The notes under the pieces were generated by a model. That model saw only the letters and a program-made list of their open reading frames with translations. It ran no database searches and was not told the origin of the DNA. Shown here piece after piece: positions 37,201 to 46,640 of a stretch of 64,000 nucleotides of DNA (position 1 is the first letter of the stretch; every line of letters begins with the position of its first letter). Origin of the DNA: Lewinellaceae bacterium (GTDB lineage Bacteria; Bacteroidota; Bacteroidia; Chitinophagales; Saprospiraceae); contig JADJOD010000004.1 in NCBI GenBank assembly GCA_016713985.1, positions 1 through 64,000 of the forward strand. The letters run 5' to 3'. A program made the translations under genes and the position numbers.

Positions 37201-38835
37201 TTCGCAGTCCAATACGATCATCCGCCGCAACGTGATTTACGACTGTGACCTCGGCGTGGCCGTAAAAGACAGCCTCGCCGTCGCACATATTGACCAAAAC
37301 ACCTTCTACGGCAACCGCCAGGCCGTGGCCTGTTATGAAAAAAGCGCCCTGCGCGGCGGCGGCAATGCATTTGTGAAAAATACGATTTTGTCCGCCTCCA
37401 CCGAGTCGAGCATTTTTTATGATGCAAAATCCCAGGTACAGGTGAGTTATTCGCTCTCCGACCGGGAGCCCTTGCCCGGCACGGGCAACCTGCACGCCGA
37501 TCCGGCCCTGGTTCACCCTTCGACGGGCAATTTTGAACTTTCCTCCAACTCCCCCTGCATCGACGCCGGCGACCCTTTTTCTACCAACGACCCCGACGGC
37601 AGCACCGCCGATTTAGGCGCCTATTACACCCACACGGGTGACTACGGGCTGGCCTTACACGTCAACGAGTTAAGCTACCACCCACCCTTCAATCGCCCAA
37701 CAGGCGACTGGGTGGAACTGCACAACCGTACCGGCCAGACCATCGACCTCAAGGGCTGGCGTATGGCGCAGGGGTTAAACGAGTTTGTTTTTCCGGAAAA
37801 TACCGCAGTGGCACCGGGTGCTTATCTGACGGTTTGTCAGGACACGGCACTGTTCAAAACCTTTTATCCCGATACGGGCGTGCTCGCCGGTAATTTCCAT
37901 TTTGATTTGGACAACAAAGCGGGAAAAATCGCCCTGTACGACCCGGAGGGCAAACTTATTCACAGTGTACGTTATGCCGACAGCCGGCCCTGGCCTCCTC
38001 TCGCCGACGGGCTGGGGGCTACCGTAGAACTGGAACAAAACCTGGAAGGCAACCTGCCCACCGATTGGCGGGAAAGTCACGTGCTGCTGGGCAGTCCCGG
38101 CCGGCCGAACAGTTTGCCACGCGACGTATCGGGACTGTTTGTCAATGAATTACTCGCTTCCAACACACATACTCTGCCCGACGAACAGGGCGAGTACGAC
38201 GACTGGTTCGAGTTGTACAATGCCTCCGACGACTCGCTGAACGTCGGCGGGTTGTGTTTCACCGACAACGAAGGCGAGCCTTGTCGCTGGCAACTGCCGC
38301 TGCATTTTCCCGAAAAAACGACCCTGCCGCCGCATGGCTTCCTGCTGCTCTGGGCGGACGGGCAACCGGGACAGGGGCTGTTCCATGCCGGTTTCAAACT
38401 GAATGCCGGCGGCGAAACGGTGGCGGTTTTCCAGCGGGATGGCAATGGCTACGATGAGCGGGAACGCCTGAACTTCGGGCAGCAAAGCCCCGATGTGTCC
38501 TGGGGCGTTACCCGGACGGCAGCGCGCAGACGGTGATGATGTCCCCGACGCCTGGAGCGACCAATGTAACGTCAAAAACCGGCGAAACGGAAGTGCAGCT
38601 TTTGGAAATGTATCCCGTCCCCTTTTCACAACGGCTCTACATCCGTGCCGAAAATGTAGAAAAACCCTACCGCCTGATGATGGTGAATATGTTCGGGCAG
38701 GTGGTTTTTGAAGCGGGCGACTTGTGGCAGGAACGGGCAAGCCTGCAGCGGAGCGGATGGCCCCCGGGGCTTTATTGGGTGGTGATACAGGATGTGAAGG
38801 GAAGGCGGTATGCAGGAAAGGTGGCAGCTGAGTGA
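34268..38835 (+). CDS. Giant secreted CotH-kinase/lamin-tail/beta-helix protein (three frame breaks)
   Basis: Restored length is 1522 residues. The order is: signal peptide (LRNIALVAMAFFTLQHSQAQ); lamin-tail domain (IRINELLAVNS, FSDFVELRNTAASPVNLSGY); chitobiase-like beta domain (AVIRFTFDGTTPNGDS); CotH kinase-like domain (RPISVRFREKYGDE, LRNGGNDYNTAYFRDGLG, FINGAYNGIYELRERLDE, WRWIAADLEHAFGQLGG); right-handed beta-helix (NLVEHNIIHDCSDKGISVGS); two more lamin-tail domains (LHVNELSYHPPFNRPTGDWV, LFVNELLASNTHTLPDEQGE); and a type A T9SS sorting domain (EMYPVPFSQRLYI). The frame breaks are at 34967-34974 (base missing), 35211-35214 (extra G) and 38502-38505 (base missing). Their net effect is consistent with one continuous 1523-codon gene. 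CotH proteins phosphorylate secreted proteins in spores; here activity is unproven. Confidence 0.85.
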
Positions 38836-38850
38836 GGGAACCGGGTTGTA

Positions 38851-39283
38851 AGTTCGACTTTAGCCAATTTAGGCAGCCCTAATGGCCATGAGAATCAAAT
38901 GTTTAATCCAGTGTTTATTCAAACTATTGATGTTGTCCTCAAAAGTAGACATGGGGAGTTTTTGTTTTTGCCATATTCGGTACCGCACAGAAGCGATGAC
39001 GTCGGAGAATGTCGGTCGTTCTTTTGATACCATGCGGTAGGTTTCATGTGTAATAAATTTTGGCTTTGGAGGCTGCCTGCCCAGAGTGTTACGAGGCTGA
39101 AAAGCCCAAATAACACGGGAGTGGTTCGGGCGATGGCCAGGTCTGACGATTGGCGTTGGGATTCGCCCCCCAAGTGTGTCCTTGCTTCTTCAAACGTTAT
39201 CATAAATTTGATTTGTCGTGATCTCAAATTTACTCACTTCCGAGGAGTTCTCTCTTTTGAATTCAAATGGCTAAAGTCGAACT
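38851..39283. mobile_element. Internally deleted IS remnant with intact ends
   Basis: A 433-bp element bounded by 16-bp perfect inverted repeats: agttcgactttagcca (38851-38866) and tggctaaagtcgaact (39268-39283). Inside on the minus strand is the C-terminal part of an IS4/IS701-type transposase. The N-terminal two thirds and the catalytic residues are missing, so it could move only if a full-length relative supplies transposase. I do not see a clear target duplication. The right inverted repeat supplies the stop codon of the trypsin-like gene next to it. The rest of the gap before 39282 holds nothing else. Confidence 0.8.
38869..39203 (-). pseudogene. Transposase C-terminal fragment
   Basis: The minus strand reads MITFEEARTHLGGESQRQSS, DLAIARTTPVLFGLFSLVTL and MKPTAWYQK. 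After one missing A in an A4 run near 39025 it continues TFSDVIASVRYRIWQKQKLP and LNKHWIKHLILMAIRAA, ending with TAA at 38869-38871. This is the usual end of IS4/IS701-family transposases of this type. No start or catalytic DDE residues remain. Confidence 0.8.
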
Positions 39284-40175
39284 AAGGGAGAACAACTCCA
39301 AATTTGTCGGCGATGGCGCTCATTTTGGTGGCAATGACGGCCGGATTGTCGCAGATTGATGTTATTTCGATCATAATGCCCGCTATTTTGTCCCGGCATT
39401 CGTCTTTCGATTCCATAGCAAATAATACGGGTCCTCCGGAGTCACCGTTTCTGATGGCCTGACAGGGTTCGAGGATGAGTTCAAACTTGTTGAGTTCAAT
39501 GGTCACCCCGGTTTTGCTTTGCTTATGATTACCGTTCAGGATATCCGCTTTCGACAGGATAAAATTCGCTCTGTAGGCTCTCGCAAAGGCTACCCTTCCC
39601 GACATGGCGCCTATCAATCCGAATCGCCGGCCACTGGGCCAGGAAGATGCGATGGATTTGGGGGCCACTTCTGTGTATTTAATGGTCGGGTTTATCTGAA
39701 TCGGAGGGGCAAAACCTGCTACTAAAATATCCAAATCCGCATCTCTTTCCAGCACTGTCGCTTGTTTCCCGCTGTTTCCTACATATATGGTATTATCTGT
39801 GTCCGCATGGTTTGCCGTTACAAACACAATCGTGCCGCTTTCTTTTTTTCTTAAAAACGCGCCCAGCGTAGCGCCGTCGGCCGTATCTCCCGGCTGAGGG
39901 TCAGTGGCCAACGGAGCCGGCGTTATTCCAAGTATATTGATGTCGCTGTGCGGTTCCAAAATCGCTGTAGCCCATTCTTTGATGTTGTCGTCCGTAGTCA
40001 GGCCCAAAGTGAACGCTTCTTGTTCTTTACCTCCATCGGCGCCGGAAACATCGAGATATACGGTCGCTTTTGAAGCAGACGGAGCCCAGCCTATAAATTT
40101 TATGTCCGGGTTATCCCGGATTGCAGTATTAAAGGTTTGCCAAACACTCCACGATATTTTTATCTTATTTTTCAT
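39282..40175 (-). CDS. Cytoplasmic trypsin-like serine protease
   Basis: Encodes 297 residues without a signal peptide. A complete chymotrypsin-fold triad is readable: His123 in FVTANHADTDNT, Asp147 or Asp149 in RDADLDILVAGF, and Ser246 in IRNGDSGGPVLF. The first 110 residues form an extra N-terminal domain (IKISWSVWQTFNTAI, KFIGWAPSASKATVYLDVSG) of unknown role. The ATG lies inside the last codons of the preceding gene (11-bp overlap with the restored stop at 40165), so translation is coupled to that gene. The stop codon lies within the inverted repeat of the adjacent IS remnant, so a few C-terminal residues may have been replaced. A cytoplasmic trypsin-like enzyme is unusual and suggests a regulated, possibly defence-related role. 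Confidence 0.85.
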   Translation of the reverse strand: MKNKIKISWSVWQTFNTAIRDNPDIKFIGWAPSASKATVYLDVSGADGGKEQEAFTLGLTTDDNIKEWATAILEPHSDINILGITPAPLATDPQPGDTADGATLGAFLRKKESGTIVFVTANHADTDNTIYVGNSGKQATVLERDADLDILVAGFAPPIQINPTIKYTEVAPKSIASSWPSGRRFGLIGAMSGRVAFARAYRANFILSKADILNGNHKQSKTGVTIELNKFELILEPCQAIRNGDSGGPVLFAMESKDECRDKIAGIMIEITSICDNPAVIATKMSAIADKFGVVLP

Positions 40176-41618
40176 GATCCGGTTTGCATTTGTCGGTTAA
40201 AATTTCAGTCAACCATAGTTTTTCGGCAACCTGGGGTTCTTCTTTCAGTTTATCGAGGATTTTATTCAGCCGGGTTTTATTGCGCGACGTGCCGGGTATG
40301 GAAATTTGTTTAACATAGTCTGTAAATTTGTTTGCAGCAATTTTTTAATGGCCGGCAGTGCAGCGTCGCGGTGAAAATAAACCTTCGCTGCATTCAGTTT
40401 TTTATGCAGATCCGGGTCGCGTATTTCATACAATAATTTTAATTCCAGGATTTTGGATGCCGTTTTAAATTGCAACTCTTCAAATGTTTTACTGAGATAA
40501 TGTCCGGCATTTTTATAATCCTTCTTTTGGAAGTAATATAAAGCATGGATATAATGCAGCATTTCCGCCGATTGTTTCTTATTCAATATTTTGTTTCTAT
40601 TGGAATTAATGAATTCCCAGGTCCAGTCCAATTCTTTCAGCCGGAGCCCGACCGTAACGATCGCCTGAAAGTCGGCGGTGTGAATTTTGTCCATGTAATA
40701 AATAAATCCCTTTTCCACGGAAGTTTTTTGGATATTAAAAAGTGTGGCGTAATATTCCGTTTTACCCTGATTGATTAGACCGGTGTAATAATTAATCAAA
40801 CAAGTCAGGCATTCCCGCAACACATGTTTTGAAAGTATCTGCTCGTGTTTTTGTATAAAATCAAATACCAATACGGCAATATCCTGGCCTTTGGCCTCCG
40901 TTCGGAACAAATGACTTATTTGAAGATAAAGGTCGGTCAGAACCGGCTTGTTTTTATACAACTGCTGATACCAGTCAATTGCAGACTGCTCAAACAATTT
41001 CGGGTCTTTTACTAAAACGGAAAATTGTTGTTGTTGCCGAAACGACAATTCATAATGCAAGCGGTGGGAAAGGAAAAAATGATCTAATGCCCTGACGATT
41101 TCGGGAACGTTGCTGTCATTTTTTTTATTATTTTCAATTGATTTCAAATAGCCGATCTCGTATTCCTTCATAAATATGCAATACATTTTTTCAACAGACT
41201 CGGGCATTTTATGAATCTGTTTTTCAATCTTTTTTATTTCAGAAGCAAATAAGTCGTATTGCCCGCTTATTCTCATAGATGCCGCGAACCGGAGTTGTTC
41301 GAGCACTTCGGGTTCTGTGTGTTTGCGGTGTTCTTCTGCGATGAATCGTTTAATTTGGGCGAGGGTCAGGCTCCTCAGTTTTTCTAATTTTTTATGATCA
41401 AACGGGTGGTTTCCAAATACGTTTATAAAAAGGGTTTTATTATCAGGGATATCGGCGTCCGGCTTGTCCAGCGATTCAAAAATGGTTTGCACGAGCCGTA
41501 ACTGGCGATCCGTGTACGCAGAAGGGTTGTTATAGGTCGATCCGAGAAAATGAAACAAAAGAGGCCTTTTTTCAACCGGAACAGATTTCAGAAGTGGGAA
41601 CAACAGGCTGCCGTCCAT
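40165..41618 (-). CDS. Helical protein of unknown function paired with the protease (frame break near C-terminus)
   Basis: Start is the ATG at 41618 (MDGSLLFPLLKSVPVEKRPLL); a TTG two codons earlier is the alternative. Nearly all of the about 484 residues look alpha-helical, with repeat-like pairs (LKSIENNKKNDSNVPEIVRA, CLTCLINYYTGLINQGKTEY), perhaps a TPR-like solenoid. There is no signal peptide or enzyme motif. The frame as read ends at 40266. One extra A in the run at 40341-40346 restores it into IAANKFTDYVKQISIPGTSR and LNKILDKLKEEPQVAEKLWL, ending with TAA at 40165-40167, which overlaps the protease start. The coding region is visibly richer in A and T than its neighbours, suggesting transfer. 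A sensor or regulatory partner of the protease is plausible but unproven. Confidence 0.75.
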
Positions 41619-41764
41619 TAACAAGACTTTGAATTATACTGGAAAAGTGAGCAAAAAATGTAATCGGATATCTTGGTATATCTCCGTAAATCCATGACGC
41701 AAGGTGCATAGTTAAAAAAAATGCCTATATTTTTGTGCCACACTTTTAACAAAAACATTTCTCG

Positions 41765-42439
41765 ATGACACAAACAGAAAAATCCGAATACTATCCCAAG
41801 GTTGCACCCTGGGACGAGCCTCCTTCCGGCGGCATTATTATTCACGGCAAAAAAACGCCGGATCATGAAGTTATTATAGATGGTTTTGACCCTGGCCGTG
41901 ATAAAAAAACAGAATCGGACAACCGCTACCAGATCTGGGTCGCAATGCCGAATTCTCCTCTGGAAACCCGTGAAATAATCGTAAGCGTTAATAACACGAA
42001 AACCGGCCAACTGGAATTTGAACCGCTTGAACTGCACCTGAATCCCTCCAGCGATCCGATCAACCTGATCATTATGGACGTGGTTATGAAGAACGGAAAT
42101 ACGATAACCCAACCCGAAACGAATCCTTCCGGGCAAAAACCGTGGGATAAAGACCTGGGAAAAAATAAGACCCTGAAAATTACCGTCAGGGACGGCGCTT
42201 CCCCGGACGTTGTCCTGGATATGACGAGGATACCCAATGCGAACGGCCAGAAACCCGTCAAATTTGAAGTGGAGTCCAACGTTCCGTTTGACCCCAAAAG
42301 AGGTCGTGAAAATATCGGCTATCATTATATCGAGAACAGCAGCCGTCATATCGTGGTAATTGCACGTTGGGACGACGCACAAGACAATTGTATCATTCGG
42401 GTATATACCGATAATGCGGCTACCGTAACCTTCACCTGA
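41765..42439 (+). CDS. Hypothetical protein of the protease islet
   Basis: Encodes 224 residues from the ATG at 41765 (MTQTEKSEYYPKVAPWDEPP). No signal peptide or membrane segment. The first 40 residues contain SGGIIIHGKKTPDHEVIID; the rest appears beta-rich (RYQIWVAMPNSPLETREIIV, SVNNTKTGQLEFEPLELHLN, RHIVVIARWDDAQDNCIIRV). I do not recognise the family. It is transcribed divergently from the helical protein gene across a 146-bp AT-rich gap and in the same direction as the subtilase, so it may be its partner or substrate. An overlapping minus-strand open frame of 254 codons has implausible composition and is rejected. Confidence 0.7.
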   Translation: MTQTEKSEYYPKVAPWDEPPSGGIIIHGKKTPDHEVIIDGFDPGRDKKTESDNRYQIWVAMPNSPLETREIIVSVNNTKTGQLEFEPLELHLNPSSDPINLIIMDVVMKNGNTITQPETNPSGQKPWDKDLGKNKTLKITVRDGASPDVVLDMTRIPNANGQKPVKFEVESNVPFDPKRGRENIGYHYIENSSRHIVVIARWDDAQDNCIIRVYTDNAATVTFT

Positions 42440-42696
42440 AAAACCTTCACCCCAAAAAGCATTTATCCCTTATTCCCCGGGAATCCCGCATGTTGCCGGC
42501 CGGCCTTGCCGTTTTCACCATTTCCAATCTGTTTTCAATGCCAGTACTTCCGGACGTTCGCCGGGAATCAGGCAGCGCTTTGCCTGACAATTCAATGCCA
42601 TTACGTTGCAGGGCGGAAATCTTTTCCGTCCAAATGGTTCATGCTCTGAATGTTCCGAAGAGAATTGGCAGCATTCATTTTCTCCGCATACTTATT

Positions 42697-43854
42697 ATGA
42701 AAAAATCAAGCAAAAATTTCAATTACATCCCGGGTGTGGAGGCTCCAACGCCCGTGCCGGCCCACGATGTCGGCATCATGTTGGCAGAAACCAGCAGTTA
42801 CATACAGGCGTCCGAGGCGCGTACACGTTACAAAGTCAGCGGGAAGGGGTTTACCGTGGCGGTGCTGGATACCGGGCTGCGCACCACACACGTAGATTTT
42901 GCGGGAAAAGTCGTCGCGCAGGTCAACTTTACGAAAGACAACGGCGGAAACCCCAACGATGCCACGGACGGCAACGGGCACGGCACCAATGTGGGTGGCA
43001 TCATCGTGGCCAATGCGCTGAATATCGGGATCGCGCCGGGCGCCAACATCATCCCGGTGAAAGTACTTCCCAACAGGCACGGCGGCAGTTTCGACGATAT
43101 TTACAAAGGGCTCAAATGGGTGTTCGACAACCGCGCCACTTATAACATCTCGGTCGTGAACCTGTCGCTCGGCAACAACATCAACGAAAAATCCGATACA
43201 CCCTACGAAACGCATCCCGTTAAACAGGTCATCCGGGATTTGAACCATGCCGGAGTAGCCGTAGTCATCGCTGCCGGCAACGGATACTTTGAACACAACA
43301 GCGAGCCCGGTATGTCCTTCCCGGGTATCATCAGGGAGTGCATCAGCGTCGGTGCAGTCTACGATGCGGTTGAAGGACCCTTCCACTATAAATTCGGAGC
43401 ATCGGCGCGCTCAAGCACAGCCGGACAAATCACCCCCTTTTCCCAACGCCTGCCGAAAGAAATTTCGGGCGATTGTTTCACCGATATTTTTGCCCCGGGG
43501 GCGCCCATCACGTCGTCGGGAGCGACGGGAGATCGCGATTTTTCCACACAACACGGTACCAGCCAGGCGGCGCCGGTCACGGCAGGAGTGATTTGCCTGA
43601 TGCAGGAATTGTACCGGAATATCTTCAGAGCACTCCCGGATTCGAGCGATTTTCCGGCGTTTCCCAGCATCGAAATGTTGAGCACCTGGCTTCAAAACGG
43701 CGGAATTCCCATTTTCGACGGGGATAACGAAGACGATAATGTGAAACATACCAACGCCTGGTACCACGCTGTCAATGCTTATCAGGCGTTGCGGCAGGTG
43801 CGCAAATACTTCGTACGCGCGATGGCTTTCGACGATGAAGAAAAACAGCCGTAA
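42697..43854 (+). CDS. Cytoplasmic subtilisin-like (S8) serine protease
   Basis: Encodes 385 residues from the ATG at 42697 (MKKSSKNFNYIPGVEAPTPV). The catalytic triad is complete: Asp58 in VAVLDTGLRTTH, His95 in GNGHGTNVGG and Ser289 in HGTSQAAPVTAG. The oxyanion Asn195 is in IAAGNG. There is no signal peptide and no propeptide of normal length, so an intracellular enzyme is likely. The frame is open back to 42490 but that stretch has no family character; the 257 bp between the upstream gene and this start hold nothing recognisable. Lying within 3 kb of a cytoplasmic trypsin-like gene, it makes a two-protease cluster. Confidence 0.9.
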   Translation: MKKSSKNFNYIPGVEAPTPVPAHDVGIMLAETSSYIQASEARTRYKVSGKGFTVAVLDTGLRTTHVDFAGKVVAQVNFTKDNGGNPNDATDGNGHGTNVGGIIVANALNIGIAPGANIIPVKVLPNRHGGSFDDIYKGLKWVFDNRATYNISVVNLSLGNNINEKSDTPYETHPVKQVIRDLNHAGVAVVIAAGNGYFEHNSEPGMSFPGIIRECISVGAVYDAVEGPFHYKFGASARSSTAGQITPFSQRLPKEISGDCFTDIFAPGAPITSSGATGDRDFSTQHGTSQAAPVTAGVICLMQELYRNIFRALPDSSDFPAFPSIEMLSTWLQNGGIPIFDGDNEDDNVKHTNAWYHAVNAYQALRQVRKYFVRAMAFDDEEKQP

Positions 43855-43969
43855 CACGAATCCAATTTTTCACCCTTCTAAATTTTTTCTACATGAATGC
43901 AACATCCATGCGCCTGCTTTTAAAAAAAACGCCCGCACCCAAACAATAACATTTTAAAACAAATCTACT

Positions 43970-44808
43970 ATGAAACACAAGCTTTTATGGGTGTTTATGC
44001 TGGCGGCATCTCCGCTGGTCGCACAGATTACGTCTAATCACCTGATCGTTGACCCTGCGGGAACAGTGTGCCCAGCGGCAAAACGGCTCAGCCGACAAGT
44101 ACCTCAGGACACGATTAGCAAACAGCCCGATATTTTATTCTCGGGAACGGCGGGTTTAAAAATCTGTTTTCGGGGGAAGCTACCGATAACAGCCCGCTCA
44201 CCGGGTCCATCGCCGTTTCGTTTTTAACGGAAAAATCGGAAACCGTCATCGGTTTTACGATCAACAGCATCAAAGTCATCGACGTCGGCACACCCGAATT
44301 GTTTGGCGCAAACATGCTGACGCCGGATCTGGGCGGACTTTCCTTTTCCCTGAATCACCTGCAAACCATCGGCGACAAGAAAAGGTTTGGCATCAACGGT
44401 GTTTTGCTGCTTGCCAATTCGAAATGGCAACTGGACACCAATAACACCGTACAGGCCAACCCGATGGTATTCAAACTAAGCGGCGTCTACGCCCCCTGGG
44501 GGCTCAACCCTTCGCCCCGATCGACTGAAAGCGGAAATGTTATAACCGGTTATTTTACAACAGGTTATTCACTGCGGGCGCTTACCGGTAATATGTCCAA
44601 CAAAACAATGCGGGAGTCCTATTTCGGCAGTGAAAAAAGGTTTTTCAACGGGCTGGAATTCGGCGCAAATCTGGTCATCAACCATACGACCATTTTTATA
44701 AACGTCCCGATCCATTTCAGTAAAAGCAAGGTAGACAATCTGACGGGGATGCAAGTCGTGATCGGCGTAACGGTTGGAGGCGACGTATTAAAATTTAAAA
44801 ACGGCTAA
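43970..44808 (+). CDS. Exported hypothetical protein (frame break)
   Basis: The ATG at 43970 starts a signal peptide (MKHKLLWVFMLAASPLVAQ). The frame as read ends at 44225-44227. Adding one base in gggaa at 44143-44147 restores ILFSGNGGFKNLFSGEATDN and leads through SIAVSFLTEKSETVIGFT to the TAA at 44806-44808, about 279 residues in all. The C-terminal two thirds alternate hydrophobic and polar residues and end VGVTVGGDVLKFKNG-like, which would suit a small outer-membrane beta barrel or beta-sandwich. The family is not recognised. It follows the subtilase by 115 bp in the same orientation and is convergent with the carboxylase gene. Confidence 0.7.
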
Positions 44809-44840
44809 ACCGCCGCCGCGAAAAAGTACCACCATCGAAC

Positions 44841-46484
44841 TCACACCTGTATCACCCCTACATTAAACTTCTCCACCGGCGCATTATTGGCTGCTTCGAT
44901 CCCCATGCTGATCCATTTCCTGGTATCGCGCGGATCAATGATGGCATCCACCCAAAGGCGGGCAGCGGCGTAGTAAGGCGTCGTCTGGGCGTCGTAACGG
45001 GCTTTGATCTTTTCGAACAAGGCCCGTTCGCCGTCGGGGTCGGGGGCCTCCCCTTTTCGTTTCAGGGACTCTACTTGTATCTGTGTCAGCACTTTAGCGG
45101 CTTGTTCGCCGCCCATGACCGCAATGCGCGCGGTGGGCCAGGCGGCAATCAGGCGAGGGTCGTAGGCTTTTCCACACATCGCGTAGTTGCCGGCGCCGTA
45201 AGAGTTGCCGATGACGATGCTGAACTTGGGCACGGTGGAATTGGCCACGGCGTTCACCATTTTTGCGCCGTCTTTGATGATACCGCCCTGTTCGGAACGT
45301 GTGCCGACCATAAAACCGGTCACGTCGTGCAGAAATACAAGCGGTATTTTTTTCTGGTTGCAGTTCAGGATAAAACGGGTCGCCTTGTCCGCGGAATCGG
45401 AGTAAATCACTCCGCCGAATTGAATTTCACCCTTGGCATTTTTCACCACCTGCCGGTTGTTCACCACGATACCCACCGCCCAGCCGTCGATACGGGCGTA
45501 GGCGCAGATGATCGTTTTGCCGTAATGTTCCTTGTACTGGGTAAGTTTGCCTTCGTCGACCATGCAACGCAGGATGGCTAAGGTATCGTAGGGTTTGGTC
45601 GGGTGTTCGGGGAAAATTTCGAATATACGTTCGGGTTTTTCCGAAGGTGGCTGCGCGGCGATCCGGTCGAAACCGGCCGTGTCGAAACGGCCGAATTTAT
45701 CGATCAGGTCCTTGATGGTGTCGAGACAGGTTTTATCATCGGGCATTTTGTAGTCCGTCACGCCCGAAATTTCGGAATGGGTGGCCGCTCCGCCCAGGGT
45801 CTCGCTATCCACTTCTTCACCGATGGCCGCTTTTACAAGATATGGGCCGGCGAGAAACACGGAGCCGGTTCGTTCCACGATCAGCGCCTCGTCGGACATG
45901 ATGGGCAGGTAGGCGCCGCCGGCCACACAACTGCCCATGATTGCGGCGATCTGCGGGATACCCGCCGAGGAAAGTTTGGCGTTGTTGCGGAAAATACGGC
46001 CAAAATGTTCTTTGTCGGGGAAAATTTCGTCCTGCATCGGCAGGTAAACCCCCGCGCTGTCGACTAAGTAAACGATAGGCAGGCGGTTTTCAAACGCGAT
46101 TTCCTGGGCACGCAGGTTTTTTTTGCCGGTAATGGGAAACCACGCGCCGGCTTTTACGGTAGCGTCGTTGGCCACCACGATGACTTGTCGTCCGCGGACG
46201 TAACCGATCACCACGACGACCCCGCCGGCCGGGCAGCCGCCGTGTTCGGCGTACATTTCGTAACCTGTGAACGCTCCGATTTCTATTTGCGGTTTGCTCG
46301 GGTCAAGCAGGTACATGATGCGTTCCCGGGCCGTCATTTTGCTCTTCTGATGCAGTTTTTCGATCCGTTTTTCACCGCCGCCCTGGTAAATTTGTTCCAG
46401 TCGGCGGTTCATTCCGGATACGGCGAGTTTCAGCGCGTCTGTGTTTTTTTCGGCTTCGAGATTGATCGTATTTGTGGCGGACAT
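44841..46484 (-). CDS. Acyl-CoA carboxylase, carboxyltransferase (beta) subunit
   Basis: Encodes 547 residues from the ATG at 46484 (MSATNTINLEAEKNTDALKL). Both crotonase-like halves are present: KMTARERIMYLLDPSKPQIE, CPAGGVVVVIGYVRGRQVIV, MGSCVAGGAYLPIMSDEALI, then FLHDVTGFMVGTRSEQGGII, SYGAGNYAMCGKAYDPRLIA and MGGEQAAKVLTQIQ. This is the architecture of methylcrotonyl-/propionyl-/geranyl-CoA carboxylase beta chains. It transfers carboxyl from biotin to an acyl-CoA in branched-chain amino-acid or related catabolism. The sequence best resembles the methylcrotonyl-CoA type, but the substrate is not proven. The biotin-carrying alpha chain is not in the window. Confidence 0.92.
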   Translation of the reverse strand: MSATNTINLEAEKNTDALKLAVSGMNRRLEQIYQGGGEKRIEKLHQKSKMTARERIMYLLDPSKPQIEIGAFTGYEMYAEHGGCPAGGVVVVIGYVRGRQVIVVANDATVKAGAWFPITGKKNLRAQEIAFENRLPIVYLVDSAGVYLPMQDEIFPDKEHFGRIFRNNAKLSSAGIPQIAAIMGSCVAGGAYLPIMSDEALIVERTGSVFLAGPYLVKAAIGEEVDSETLGGAATHSEISGVTDYKMPDDKTCLDTIKDLIDKFGRFDTAGFDRIAAQPPSEKPERIFEIFPEHPTKPYDTLAILRCMVDEGKLTQYKEHYGKTIICAYARIDGWAVGIVVNNRQVVKNAKGEIQFGGVIYSDSADKATRFILNCNQKKIPLVFLHDVTGFMVGTRSEQGGIIKDGAKMVNAVANSTVPKFSIVIGNSYGAGNYAMCGKAYDPRLIAAWPTARIAVMGGEQAAKVLTQIQVESLKRKGEAPDPDGERALFEKIKARYDAQTTPYYAAARLWVDAIIDPRDTRKWISMGIEAANNAPVEKFNVGVIQV

Positions 46485-46513
46485 AAAAATTTGGTTCGTA
46501 AATTCTTGCGTTT

Positions 46514-46521
46514 CAAAGGTA
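46514..46521 (-). promoter_or_regulatory. Candidate -7 box (TACCTTTG) for the carboxylase gene
   Basis: The minus strand reads TACCTTTG, an exact TAnnTTTG match, 30 bp upstream of the ATG at 46484. Confidence 0.5.
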
Positions 46522-46640
46522 CGGCGGGTTTTCAAAACCATGATAAGGCAAAAACGTTTAAGAGCTGAAACAGTTGGAAAGAGGTCGCCTGGCGGGCCTT
46601 TCCAACGAAGACGTCATTCGTCATAACTGGCAAACAAGTG

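Noticed and set aside
38851..39283. 3-bp TAA target duplication at the IS remnant
   Set aside because: taa occurs on both sides only if the element ends are trimmed by one base. The full 16-bp inverted repeats leave no matching flanks.
41618..42382. 254-codon minus-strand open frame opposite the 224-residue hypothetical gene
   Set aside because: Its composition (many Phe, Arg, Cys, Asn runs) is that of an antisense shadow. The plus-strand frame has normal composition and a clean start.
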